Source: an uncultured Bacteroidota bacterium (lineage in GTDB: Bacteria; Bacteroidota; Bacteroidia; Chitinophagales; Chitinophagaceae). Taken from it: a stretch of 64,000 nt of DNA. Made by a program: the position numbers and the translations under genes. Shown here one piece after another: positions 36,707 to 45,800 of this stretch. Location: contig CAIJFI010000009.1 of NCBI GenBank assembly GCA_903819975.1, positions 41,431 through 105,430 on the forward strand. Reading direction: 5' to 3'. The notes under the pieces were generated by a model. It ran no database searches, was not told where the DNA came from, and saw only the letters and a list, made by a program, of their open reading frames with translations. Position 1 is the stretch's first letter, and the number at the start of each line of letters is the position of its first letter.

Positions 36707-36737
36707 AAAAAAGGGCCGCTAAAATTAGCGGCCCTTT
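36707..36737. terminator. Two-way terminator between two uncharacterised genes
   Basis: Perfect 15-bp stem, aaaaaagggccgcta (36707-36721) with its complement after loop aaat, followed by T7. Confidence 0.9.
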
Positions 36738-36761
36738 TTTATATCCTTGAAAAGTTTTAGA

Positions 36762-37673
36762 TTAAAACAATCCTTTTCTCATTGTTGTTTTTCCTTCACC
36801 AATTTTGAAACCATTGTGGTATACTTCTACTTTGTATTCACCTTCGGTTAATTTTGTTGATTGCTTAATATCATAGCTAACTGGTAAAACAGCGTTTTGC
36901 TCATATTGAACAGCTATCTTGTTTGAGTAAGTTCTTTGGCCATCTTCTCTTGTAGCAACAGAACCACCTTCAGTTACAGTTTTTCCATCAGGACCAGTTA
37001 CAATAACATAAAGGTCTTGAGATCCACTTGGAGTGATTTTGTTTTTGTCAATTTGGAAAGACAAACGAATTGTATTTGCTCTTTTAGCATTATTTGTTTT
37101 TCTTTCACTTCCGTCTTCTCTAACTCTTAAAGACACAATGCTAAATGTAGATGCATGTAAAGTAGACCCAATGTCTTGAAGTCTTTCTTTTTCTTTAGTG
37201 GTTGTGTTTAAGTTGGAACTTAAGGTAGTGTTCTGAGTTGTTAAATCTTGGTTTTGAGCTGTTAATTGCTTGTTCTCAGCTTGCGCTTTTGATAAGTCAG
37301 CTACTAAGTTGGTTACTTTGCCGTTTAATTCAGCAATCATAGATTTAGCTTCAGTTAATTCTTTATCAGTAGCATTCTTTTTCTTTAAGATATTACCAAT
37401 ATTAGATTTCAACTTTTGAATCTCATTTGTTTTAGTTAACAAGTCGCCTGATAACTGAGTGTTTTGTTGAGTTAAAGAGTCAACCTTAGCTGACGCAGCA
37501 ATAAATTCTGCATTAATAACATTTTTGCTGCTATCAATAGCCGCAACTTTAACCTCGTTTTGTGTGATTAATTCGGTCTTTGAGCTATTAAAATAAACCC
37601 AAGATCCAATTAAAGCAACTATTAAAATTCCAATAATAATTTTACTTCCGTTGCCTGATGATTCGTTACTCAT
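36762..37673 (-). CDS. Membrane-anchored coiled-coil protein, unknown function
   Basis: 303 residues: a short polar N-terminus, one membrane helix (about 11-28, IIIGILIVALIGSWVYF), a long coiled coil (about 50-165) rich in Asn, Gln, Lys and Thr heptads, then a C-terminal beta domain (about 170-303; SFSIVSLRVREDGSERK, GEYKVEVYHNGFKIGEG). This layout suggests an inner-membrane or periplasm-spanning structural protein with a globular head. No family name can be given. Similar anchored coiled-coil proteins are widespread in Chitinophagaceae. Confidence 0.75.
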   Translation of the reverse strand: MSNESSGNGSKIIIGILIVALIGSWVYFNSSKTELITQNEVKVAAIDSSKNVINAEFIAASAKVDSLTQQNTQLSGDLLTKTNEIQKLKSNIGNILKKKNATDKELTEAKSMIAELNGKVTNLVADLSKAQAENKQLTAQNQDLTTQNTTLSSNLNTTTKEKERLQDIGSTLHASTFSIVSLRVREDGSERKTNNAKRANTIRLSFQIDKNKITPSGSQDLYVIVTGPDGKTVTEGGSVATREDGQRTYSNKIAVQYEQNAVLPVSYDIKQSTKLTEGEYKVEVYHNGFKIGEGKTTMRKGLF

Positions 37674-37781
37674 ATAAATTATGATTTTGTTAATTTAAGC
37701 CCTAAGTTATAAAAAATATGGCACATATATCTTTATAGCATAATTTGTAATAATTTTTAACGGTTCGGTAACATGAATCTT

Positions 37782-37789
37782 TATCTTTG
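37782..37789 (+). promoter_or_regulatory. holA promoter -7 box, possible leaderless start
   Basis: TATCTTTG, exact match, only 3 bases before the ATG at 37793. The TTG inside the box (37787) opens the same frame but would lie upstream of transcription start. Confidence 0.55.
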
Positions 37790-37792
37790 AGC

Positions 37793-38803
37793 ATGCCAAT
37801 TTCTAAAATTATAACTAACTGGAAAAAGAATGTATTTGACGCTGTCTATTGGCTAGAGGGTGAAGAACCTTTTTATATTGACCAAGCAGTAGAATATGCC
37901 GAGAAGCATTTGTTGCCAGAATCGGAACAGGCATTTAATTTGACAATATTTTATGGCAAGGATGCGGAATGGGCCCAGGTAATTAATGCCTGTAAACGTT
38001 ATCCAGTTTTTGCCGAAAAACAAATAGTAATATTAAAGGAGGCGCAGCATATGGGGCAGATAGAAAAACTATTACCCTATATTGAGAACCCATTAAGTTC
38101 TACCATATTTATAGTAGCCCATAAGGATAAAAATGTAGACGGAAGGTCGGCCTTGGCTAAAGCTTTAAAAACAAAAGCAGTTGTAGTAAGTACTAAAAAA
38201 ATGTACGACAACAAATTGCCGGAATGGGTAATGAATTGGGTATCAGAAAGAGGATTTCAGATTGCACCAAAAGCTGTGCAAATTATTGTAGATCATATTG
38301 GCAATGATTTAAGTAGAATACAAAATGAGCTAGAAAAATTAATAGTGAATTTAGGTGATCGTAAAAAAATGACCGAGGATGATATTGAAAAGTATATTGG
38401 AATTAGTAAGGAATACAATGCCTTTGAATTCCAGGATGCTGTAGCCCAAAAGAACTTTTCAAAAGCCATCAAAATGATTCAATATTTTGAATCCAATAAT
38501 AAAGCCGCGCCAATCCAATTAATCCTACCTACGCTATACGCTTTCTTTAGTAAGTTATATGCCATTTATGGATTAGGCACCTCGGATGAAAAAAGGATAG
38601 CAAGTGAAGTAGGTATTCCTCCATTTTTAGTTAGAAATTACACAGCGGCTGCTAGGCATTACTCCTATGGAAAAGTAGAGCATATACTTTTATTAATACA
38701 GGAATATAACCTTAGGGTGATTGGTATTAACAATGCAGATAACACCGACGGAGATTTATTAACAGAATTGGTAATTAAGATAATGGATACTGCTTCAAAA
38801 TAG
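37793..38803 (+). CDS. holA: DNA polymerase III delta subunit
   Basis: The clamp-opening wrench of the clamp loader. The N-terminal AAA+-like fold shows YWLEGEEPFYIDQAV (the LxGxExxLxxxA family start), YPVFAEKQIVILKEAQ and the strand TIFIVAHKD; the C-terminal collar includes NDLSRIQNELEKL and KYIGISKEYNAFEFQDAV. 336 residues from ATG 37793. Its last 29 bases overlap the 3' end of ribF on the other strand. Confidence 0.93.
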   Translation: MPISKIITNWKKNVFDAVYWLEGEEPFYIDQAVEYAEKHLLPESEQAFNLTIFYGKDAEWAQVINACKRYPVFAEKQIVILKEAQHMGQIEKLLPYIENPLSSTIFIVAHKDKNVDGRSALAKALKTKAVVVSTKKMYDNKLPEWVMNWVSERGFQIAPKAVQIIVDHIGNDLSRIQNELEKLIVNLGDRKKMTEDDIEKYIGISKEYNAFEFQDAVAQKNFSKAIKMIQYFESNNKAAPIQLILPTLYAFFSKLYAIYGLGTSDEKRIASEVGIPPFLVRNYTAAARHYSYGKVEHILLLIQEYNLRVIGINNADNTDGDLLTELVIKIMDTASK

Positions 38804-39725
38804 TTTTAGCAGTGCTTACATCCAAGTTTAATTGAGCTTTAAGTGCATCTAGTCCATCGAACTTTACTTCCCCTCTGATATAATCATAAACCATTACCGT
38901 AATGGTTTGCTCGTAAATGTCTTCGTTAAAATCAAAAATATTTACTTCAATAACTTTCTTATGACCGTCTACAGTAGGGCGTACACCAATATTCATCATT
39001 CCATCGAGTGTATTATTCTCAAAGCATTTTCCACTGACTCTTACTGCATAAACCCCATTCGCAGGAATTAATTTTTCTTCATCATTAATGTGTAAGTTGG
39101 CGGTTGGAAAACCAATGGTACGGCCAATTTGGTTGCCTCTCACAATAAACCCATCAAAGAAATAAGGGTAGCCTAAAAGTTGATTAGCCTTAACAATATT
39201 TTTTTCTGCTAGGTAATTTCTAATATGTGTTGAGCTTACAATTTCATCTTCTACAATTTGCTCATTTATTTGCTCAACATTAAATCCAATGCTTTGGCCA
39301 AAGGATTGTAACATTTCAAAATTGCCTAAACGTCCTTTTCCAAAACGGTGGTCATAACCTACTATAATAGTATGTGGTTGAAAATGATCTACTAAGAAAG
39401 TTTTCACATATTCTTCGGCACTTAAATTAGAAAAATGGTAATCAAAAGGAATCACCACTAAATGGTCAATTCCTGCTTTTTCTAATAGTAAAATGCGTTC
39501 GTTTAAACAGGTTAGTTGCTTAATCTCACCAGGAACCGAAGAGGTAATTTTTCTTGGGTGTGGATGAAAGGTTATGATGATAGTTTCTCCCCCAGTTGAT
39601 AGGGCAATTTCTTTCATTCGGCCAATAATTTGCTGGTGCCCTCTGTGAACACCGTCAAATGCGCCAGTAGTAATAATACCCTTTGTGAATTGGGGTAATT
39701 GTTTTAAATCGTAATGAACCTTCAT
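38775..39725 (-). CDS. ribF: Bifunctional riboflavin kinase/FAD synthetase
   Basis: Phosphorylates riboflavin to FMN and adenylates FMN to FAD. The N-terminal nucleotidyltransferase has FDGVHRGHQQII, TFHPHPRKI, the GYDHRFGKGRLGN block and the late STHIRNYL; the C-terminal kinase has RTIGFPTANLHI and GVYAVRV. 316 residues. Ends inside the last codons of holA (29-bp tail-to-tail overlap). It diverges from purM with start codons 68 bases apart and promoters back to back. Confidence 0.96.
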   Translation of the reverse strand: MKVHYDLKQLPQFTKGIITTGAFDGVHRGHQQIIGRMKEIALSTGGETIIITFHPHPRKITSSVPGEIKQLTCLNERILLLEKAGIDHLVVIPFDYHFSNLSAEEYVKTFLVDHFQPHTIIVGYDHRFGKGRLGNFEMLQSFGQSIGFNVEQINEQIVEDEIVSSTHIRNYLAEKNIVKANQLLGYPYFFDGFIVRGNQIGRTIGFPTANLHINDEEKLIPANGVYAVRVSGKCFENNTLDGMMNIGVRPTVDGHKKVIEVNIFDFNEDIYEQTITVMVYDYIRGEVKFDGLDALKAQLNLDVSTAKTILKQYPLS

Positions 39726-39746
39726 CTATAATTGCTAAATATGGTG

Positions 39747-39771
39747 CAAATGTAAAACAATTGTACCTTTG
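39747..39771. promoter_or_regulatory. Back-to-back -7 boxes of ribF and purM
   Basis: Minus strand TACATTTG (39747-39754) for ribF and plus strand TACCTTTG (39764-39771) for purM, 9 bases apart. Each promoter's -33 region falls across the other promoter. Confidence 0.6.
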
Positions 39772-39793
39772 TGCTTCAAATCTGTTTTATATC

Positions 39794-40972
39794 ATGTCAT
39801 TGTATGCTCAACGCGGGGTTTCCGCACAAAAGGAAGAAGTTCACGCAGCTATTCAAAACTTAGACCAAGGGCTTTATCCTAACGCCTTTTGTAAGTTATA
39901 TGCCGATTATTTGGGTGGCAATTCCGACTATATTAATATTATGCATGCAGATGGTGCGGGGACTAAAAGTATCCTTGCATATATCTATTGGAAAGAGACA
40001 GGTGATGCAAGCGTTTGGAAAGGAATTGCACAGGACGCTATTGCTATGAATTTAGACGATTTATTATGCGTAGGGATATATGATCAGATATTATTCTCAT
40101 CTACTATTGACCGAAATAAATCCGTTATTACAGGTGAGATTTTAAGTCAAGTTATAAATGGCACACAGGATTTTTTTAATACATTGAAAACATACGGAGT
40201 TAATATTGAATTCTTAGGTGGTGAAACTGCCGATGTGGGGGATGTGGTAAGAACTATTGCTGTAAACGGAACCATGACAGCCAGATGGCCAAAGTCTAAA
40301 TTAGTTACCAATGATTTAATTGCCCCTGGTCAAGTAATTGTAGGTTTTTCAAGCCATGGTAAGGCCAATTATGAAACAGAGTATAACAGCGGATTAGGCA
40401 GTAATGGTTTAACAAGTGCAAGACACGATGTATTAAGTAAAGAATATGCTACTAAGTATCCTGAGACTTTTGAGTCTACCTTAGCCGATAGCGTTGTTTA
40501 TATAGGAAAGAATAAAGTGAACGACCAACTAGAAATTCCTGGATTTGGAAGCATTTCTGTTGGCAAGTTATTATTGAGTCCTACTCGTACATATGCACCT
40601 CTAGTGAAGGCCATCCTTACTGATCATTTTGATGCAGTAAAAGGGATGATCCATTGCAGTGGTGGTGGTCAAACCAAGTGTATGAAATACCTTCCGGGTA
40701 GCATGCGTATTGTGAAAGACAACTTTATGTCAATCCCGCCTATTTTTAATTTAATACAAGCAAATTCGGGTGCGAATGCACGTGAAATGTACCAGGTGTT
40801 TAATATGGGACATCGTTTAGAAATATTCACAGATGCTTCAAAAGCTGAAACTTTAATTTCAATTGCAAATGGATTAGGTATTGACGCTCAAGTAATTGGA
40901 AGAGTTGAGGACTGTGAAACTAAAGAGCTTGTTTTAAAAGGAGATTTTGGAACTGAAGTGTTTAGCTATTAA
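39794..40972 (+). CDS. purM: Phosphoribosylformylglycinamidine cyclo-ligase (AIR synthetase)
   Basis: Closes the imidazole ring of FGAM to give AIR in purine synthesis. The PurM/ThiL-type fold shows HADGAGTKSILAYIYWKETG, AMNLDDLLCVG, FLGGETADVGDVVRT and later MIHCSGGGQTKCMKYL. It is the longer Bacteroidota-type (392 residues), which lacks the exact E. coli wording. The frame is open from a TTG at 39761, but the -7 box covers 39764-39771, so ATG 39794 (MSLYAQRGV) is the start. Confidence 0.93.
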   Translation: MSLYAQRGVSAQKEEVHAAIQNLDQGLYPNAFCKLYADYLGGNSDYINIMHADGAGTKSILAYIYWKETGDASVWKGIAQDAIAMNLDDLLCVGIYDQILFSSTIDRNKSVITGEILSQVINGTQDFFNTLKTYGVNIEFLGGETADVGDVVRTIAVNGTMTARWPKSKLVTNDLIAPGQVIVGFSSHGKANYETEYNSGLGSNGLTSARHDVLSKEYATKYPETFESTLADSVVYIGKNKVNDQLEIPGFGSISVGKLLLSPTRTYAPLVKAILTDHFDAVKGMIHCSGGGQTKCMKYLPGSMRIVKDNFMSIPPIFNLIQANSGANAREMYQVFNMGHRLEIFTDASKAETLISIANGLGIDAQVIGRVEDCETKELVLKGDFGTEVFSY

Positions 40973-41020
40973 TTTTAATCAATAACAACATCACATCACA
41001 GTAGATATAAATTATTAAAT

Positions 41021-41695
41021 ATGTCAGAATTAGTTATCAATTTAGAAAATGCCAATATTTATCAAAGTGGTAGTTTGATCCTACAAGATGTCAACTTTAA
41101 GGTAGAGAAAGGAGAGTTTGTATACTTAGTTGGTAAAACTGGAACGGGTAAAAGTAGTTTACTTAAAACCTTGTATGGCGAATTGACGCTAACTGAGGGG
41201 ATGGGCGACGTGGTTGGCTTCAATTTAAAAGAAATGACTTGGAAAACACTTCCTTTTTTAAGAAGAAATTTAGGGGTGGTTTTTCAGGATTTCCAACTAT
41301 TGACTGATAGAAATGTACATGAAAACCTAAGATTTGTATTAAAATCTACAGGTTGGGAAGATGAAAAGTTAATAGAACAAAAGATTAATGACGTTTTGGC
41401 CAAAGTTGGCCTTCAAAATAAAGGCTTTAAGATGACTTTTGAGATGAGTGGTGGAGAGCAGCAAAGGGTAGATATTGCCCGTGCTTTACTTAACTCACCA
41501 AAGTTGATCCTTGCGGATGAGCCTACAGGTAGTTTAGACCCTGAAACCAGCGATGAAATCATGCAATTATTGTTCCAAATCGCCAAAGAGGATGGAACCG
41601 CGATTGTTATGGCAACCCACGATTTTATGGTTGTAAACAAGTTCCCATCACGAACACTCACTACCGAGGGAGGTAGACTGGTGTCTAAGGCTTAA
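41021..41695 (+). CDS. ftsE: Cell-division ABC ATPase FtsE
   Basis: ATPase of the FtsEX complex, which signals to cell-wall hydrolases at the septum. Walker A is GKTGTGKSS (38-46), the signature is MSGGEQQRVDIARALL and Walker B LILADEPTGSLD; the Q-loop lies in VVFQDFQLL. 224 residues. FtsX is not adjacent, which is common in Bacteroidota. An ABC exporter ATPase of the LolD type is the main alternative; the early Ile-Tyr-Gln-Ser-Gly A-loop area and the length favour FtsE. Confidence 0.85.
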   Translation: MSELVINLENANIYQSGSLILQDVNFKVEKGEFVYLVGKTGTGKSSLLKTLYGELTLTEGMGDVVGFNLKEMTWKTLPFLRRNLGVVFQDFQLLTDRNVHENLRFVLKSTGWEDEKLIEQKINDVLAKVGLQNKGFKMTFEMSGGEQQRVDIARALLNSPKLILADEPTGSLDPETSDEIMQLLFQIAKEDGTAIVMATHDFMVVNKFPSRTLTTEGGRLVSKA

Positions 41696-41787
41696 TTTTT
41701 TCCCACAATTCTAGATAAAATGCCTTTTTTCGCTTGATTTCTAGCGTCTTTTTCTTATGTTCGCAGACATTTTAAAGTTCAAAGATA

Positions 41788-44700
41788 GTGAGACTAAAGT
41801 CATTAGAAATCAAAGGGTTCAAGAGTTTTGCTGACAAAACAATTGTCAAGTTCGACGAAGGTATTACAGGTATTATCGGACCAAATGGTTGCGGTAAAAG
41901 TAATATCATTGATAGTATCAGATGGGTTATTGGTGAGCAAAAAATTTCAGCATTAAGAAGTGAGAATTTAGACTCTCTTGTTTTTAACGGAAGTAAAACA
42001 AGAAGTGCTAGTAGCATGGCAGAAGTTACCTTGACTTTTGAGAATACAAAAAATTTATTACCAACTGAATTTAGTACAATATCGGTAACACGTCGTTTTT
42101 ATAAAAATGGTGAAAGTGAATATCGTTTGAATGATGTGGCTTGTCGTTTAAAAGACATCCATAATTTATTCATGGATACTGGTGTGAGTACCGACAGCTA
42201 TGCAATTATTGAATTAGGTATGGTGGACGATATTATCAAGGATAAGGATAATAGTCGTCGTCGTATGTTGGAGCAAGCTGCAGGTATTACTATTTACAAA
42301 ACAAGAAAGAAAGAAGCGAAGAATAAGTTAGATGCTACTGAGCAGGATTTATCTAGAATTGAAGATTTGTTATTTGAAATTAATAACCAATTAAAAACTT
42401 TAGAGAACCAAGCTAAGAAAGCAGAGAAGTATTTTGAAATCAAAAAAGATTATCAAGAAACAGCTATCGAATTGGCTATTGCTAGTTTAGAAGGTTTTAA
42501 TGTTAGCTATAAGGAATTAACTGAGCAACAAGAAACAGAGACTGATAAGAAATTTCATTTAGAAGCTCAGATTGCTTTGGAAGAAGCAGCTTTGGAGCAA
42601 GACCGTGTTGTGTTTATTGAAAAGGAGAGAGCATTGCAAAGCCTGCAACATGAGTTTAATGAAAAGGTTGAAGTATTAAGAACAAAGCAAAACGAAAAGA
42701 ACTTAGCAGCACAACGTTTAAATTATTTGAACGACAAAGAAGCTAGTTTACAAGAATTTTTAGAAAGAGCCGAAGGTCAATTAAAAACAATTGGTGATTC
42801 AATTGAGTACACCAAATTGCAAGTAGTTGACGAAGAAAAATTGTACAACGATTTCAAAAATAGAGTTGAATCATCTCAAGCAGAGTTAACAAACAAGCGC
42901 GCTCAGTTTGACGATCAACGTTCGGTATTAGATGGCTTGCGTCAACAATACGGACAAATTCAAAGAAGTCAGTTTGATGCTGAAAAGAAAGTTGCTGTAT
43001 CAGATACTTCAATTCAAAACGTACTAAGAAGCCAGGAACAATTAGAGTCTGAACAATCAAATCGTGAAGCTCAAATTGAAGAATTGACTGCTACCTTAGC
43101 TACAAAGGAAGCTGATCTTGCGTCAAGAAAAGAACATTTAGCAGCGTTGCAAGCTCAACATGAGAAAGCTAAAGCAAGCATTTTTGAAACACAAGCACAG
43201 TTAGAAGTTTTAAGATCAGACTTGGCCGATCAAACAAGAATATTAGATGCAAAGAAAAATGAATACGATTTATTAAAGAGCTTAGTAGACTCAATGGAAG
43301 GATATCCTGAGAGTGTTAAGTTCTTGCATAAGAATACTGGTTGGAATCATACAGCACCTATTTTGTCTGACATCATGTATGTGCAAGAGCAATACAGAAC
43401 TGCTGTAGAAAATGTATTAGAGCCTTATTTAAACTATTATGTAGTTAAGGATTTAAAAGAGGGTATGCAAGCCGTTCATTTGTTAGATGAGAACAAAAAA
43501 GGTAAAGCAAACTTCTTCTTATTAGATCAATTAAGTGGTGCTAAAGCCGAGTCGGCTCCAGCAAATACCATTGCTGCATTGTCTGTGATTGAAATAGATC
43601 CTCAGTATGCTGCTTTGGCGAATCATTTATTAGGAAATGTTTTTATCGCCGAAAACGAAGCTGCTTTAGAAGCAAATAGTACAGTTGTTATTTTAGAGAA
43701 AACTGGTAAATATGTAAAAGGCAAATTTACTTTAACAGGTGGAAGCGTAGGTTTATTTGAAGGAAAGAAAATTGGCCGTGCTAAGAATTTAGAGAAATTA
43801 TTGGAAGACATTCAATCACAAGAAAAAGTGGTGAATGAATTAAAATCACAAATCCAAGAGCAACATAATTCTGTTTTAGTATTTAACGAGCAATTAAAAG
43901 AAAATGAGATTCGTTCTACAGAACAATCTATAAATACTTTAATCAACGAAGTTTTTGCAAATAAAAACCGATTAGAAAACTTACAGTCTGCGCAAGCGTC
44001 TGCAGTTACTAAGTTGGCGGAATTTGCTGCAAAAATCATTGATGAACATGCTGCAATAGCTGATACACGCATTGCTTTAGAAGCTTTGAATGTTTCTTTA
44101 CATGAAACACAAGCTAAACTAGAAGCAATCGAGTTAGCTTATCAAGCAGCGGAGCAAGCTTACCATTTGGCATCTGGCGAATTCAATGAAATGAATTTAC
44201 AGTTGACAAAACAACAAAGCAAGATTGAATCATTACAACAAGAAGTTGTGTTCAAGGAAAATCAATTAAATGATTTACATGCACAAATTCAAAGCAATTC
44301 TGCACAATTAACCGAAGCTTCTACAGCAATTGTTGAAAGTAAGGAGCAATTGGTTCAAATTGAAGAAGCATTGGTTCAATTAATTAAGACTAAGGAAGAA
44401 GAAGAATTAAAATTAAACGAAGCCGATCAAGCTTATTATACCTTACGTAACGATCTTCAAGAAAAAGAAAGTGCTGTAAGAACTCAAATTAAGTCTAAGG
44501 AATTAGTGGATCAATTGATCAACGAAATCAAAGACAAGTTGAACAATCTTAAATTGCAATTATCTGGAATGAAAGAGCGTTTAAGCGTTGAGTTTAAAGT
44601 AGAGTTGGAAGAAGTATTGGATAAGGGACGTCAAACCGAAGAGACTTTAGAAGAGTTACAAGTAAGCGCTGAAAAGATGAAGAAGCGTTTAGAGAATATG

Positions 44701-45306
44701 GGTGAAGTGAATCCTACAGCTATTGAGGCTTATACCGAAATGAAAAAGCGTTACGATTTCATCTTAGAACAAAAGAATGATTTAGTAACTGCAAAAGAAA
44801 GTTTATTACAAACTATTCAAGAAGTAGAGGCAACAGCAAACCAAGCTTTCTTAGAAACATACAATACAGCTAGAGAAAACTTCCAAAAAGTATTCAAAGC
44901 ATTATTTACCGAGGAAGATTCTTGTGACTTAATATTAGTGGATCCAGATAATTTAGCTGAAACTGCAGTAGAGATTGTAGCTAAACCTAAGGGTAAGCGT
45001 CCATCTTCAATCACGCAGTTATCTGGAGGAGAGCGTACTTTAACAGCAACAGCAATGTTGTTTGCGATTTACTTAATTAAGCCAGCACCATTCTGTATCC
45101 TGGATGAGGTTGACGCGCCTTTGGATGATGCCAACGTAGGTAAGTTTACTCAAATGATCCAGAAGTTCTCTGACAACTCTCAGTTTATTATTGTAACGCA
45201 CAATAAGCAAACAATGAGTGCAGTGGATGTAATTTACGGTGTAACCATGCAAGAGCCTGGTGTAAGTAAATTAGTCCCTGTTGACTTTAGAAGTTTAAGT
45301 AATTAA
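41788..45306 (+). CDS. smc: Chromosome segregation SMC ATPase
   Basis: The SMC arm protein of bacterial condensin. Walker A is GPNGCGKSN (31-39), then two long coiled coils flank a hinge (about 505-660, with MEGYPESVKFL at its start and TLTGGSVGL at its end). The C-terminal head has the signature LSGGERTLTATAML and Walker B PFCILDEVDAPLDDANV. 1172 residues, full length. The start codon is GTG at 41788 (MRLKSLEIKGFKSF), which gives the exact family N-terminus. ScpA/ScpB are not in the window. Confidence 0.98.
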   Translation: MRLKSLEIKGFKSFADKTIVKFDEGITGIIGPNGCGKSNIIDSIRWVIGEQKISALRSENLDSLVFNGSKTRSASSMAEVTLTFENTKNLLPTEFSTISVTRRFYKNGESEYRLNDVACRLKDIHNLFMDTGVSTDSYAIIELGMVDDIIKDKDNSRRRMLEQAAGITIYKTRKKEAKNKLDATEQDLSRIEDLLFEINNQLKTLENQAKKAEKYFEIKKDYQETAIELAIASLEGFNVSYKELTEQQETETDKKFHLEAQIALEEAALEQDRVVFIEKERALQSLQHEFNEKVEVLRTKQNEKNLAAQRLNYLNDKEASLQEFLERAEGQLKTIGDSIEYTKLQVVDEEKLYNDFKNRVESSQAELTNKRAQFDDQRSVLDGLRQQYGQIQRSQFDAEKKVAVSDTSIQNVLRSQEQLESEQSNREAQIEELTATLATKEADLASRKEHLAALQAQHEKAKASIFETQAQLEVLRSDLADQTRILDAKKNEYDLLKSLVDSMEGYPESVKFLHKNTGWNHTAPILSDIMYVQEQYRTAVENVLEPYLNYYVVKDLKEGMQAVHLLDENKKGKANFFLLDQLSGAKAESAPANTIAALSVIEIDPQYAALANHLLGNVFIAENEAALEANSTVVILEKTGKYVKGKFTLTGGSVGLFEGKKIGRAKNLEKLLEDIQSQEKVVNELKSQIQEQHNSVLVFNEQLKENEIRSTEQSINTLINEVFANKNRLENLQSAQASAVTKLAEFAAKIIDEHAAIADTRIALEALNVSLHETQAKLEAIELAYQAAEQAYHLASGEFNEMNLQLTKQQSKIESLQQEVVFKENQLNDLHAQIQSNSAQLTEASTAIVESKEQLVQIEEALVQLIKTKEEEELKLNEADQAYYTLRNDLQEKESAVRTQIKSKELVDQLINEIKDKLNNLKLQLSGMKERLSVEFKVELEEVLDKGRQTEETLEELQVSAEKMKKRLENMGEVNPTAIEAYTEMKKRYDFILEQKNDLVTAKESLLQTIQEVEATANQAFLETYNTARENFQKVFKALFTEEDSCDLILVDPDNLAETAVEIVAKPKGKRPSSITQLSGGERTLTATAMLFAIYLIKPAPFCILDEVDAPLDDANVGKFTQMIQKFSDNSQFIIVTHNKQTMSAVDVIYGVTMQEPGVSKLVPVDFRSLSN

Positions 45307-45327
45307 TACAATTTATAAAGTAGCTTT

Positions 45328-45362
45328 AAGAGTCCTTGGTAGCAATACTAGGGGCTCTTTTT
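45328..45362 (+). terminator. smc terminator
   Basis: Stem of 13 pairs with several G-T wobbles (aagagtccttggt with its partner ending ggggctctt), loop of six, then TTTTT. Confidence 0.7.
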
Positions 45363-45380
45363 AATTAGGCCAATAACCCA

Positions 45381-45797
45381 ATGATAAAGTCCTCAATTAT
45401 ATTATTCATCACTTGTTATTTTCTGTATCTGCCATTTAGCAGGGAGCCAGATTATTTTGATAGTGAAACAGCGCCAGCTAATATTATGATGCAAGGAGAT
45501 ACTGTTGTTGCAAAGTATACCGAGTTTGGTAAGCCTTATACATTAAAGCTAGATAAGCAGTTATATGCCTCAAAAATAGGAGCGCAGGTAGAAGTTAGAT
45601 ATGAATTGCGTAATCCCGAAAAAGCAGCTATTAATCAAGCTTGGGGCTATTGGTTTATAGGAAAGGAGATGGCTTGGTCCTTTGGTATATTTGCAATTTT
45701 ACTAGGTGTCGCATTTGCAACTACAAATAAACCGCATCCGGACGCTTTAGCGGAACAATTAAATTATAAGGAAGAGAACAAAGGAAAGTATGTTTAG
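45381..45797 (+). CDS. Small membrane protein, DUF3592-like
   Basis: 138 residues: an N-terminal hydrophobic segment (4-18), a periplasmic-type beta region (about 28-85), a second membrane helix (about 95-113) and a charged cytoplasmic tail. The stretch VEVRYELRNPEKAAIN resembles the GDxVxVxYdPxNPxxA pattern of DUF3592 proteins. Function unknown. It sits 74 bases after smc, past a terminator, and is convergent with smpB, whose end is 3 bases away. Confidence 0.65.
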   Translation: MIKSSIILFITCYFLYLPFSREPDYFDSETAPANIMMQGDTVVAKYTEFGKPYTLKLDKQLYASKIGAQVEVRYELRNPEKAAINQAWGYWFIGKEMAWSFGIFAILLGVAFATTNKPHPDALAEQLNYKEENKGKYV

Positions 45798-45800
45798 TAT

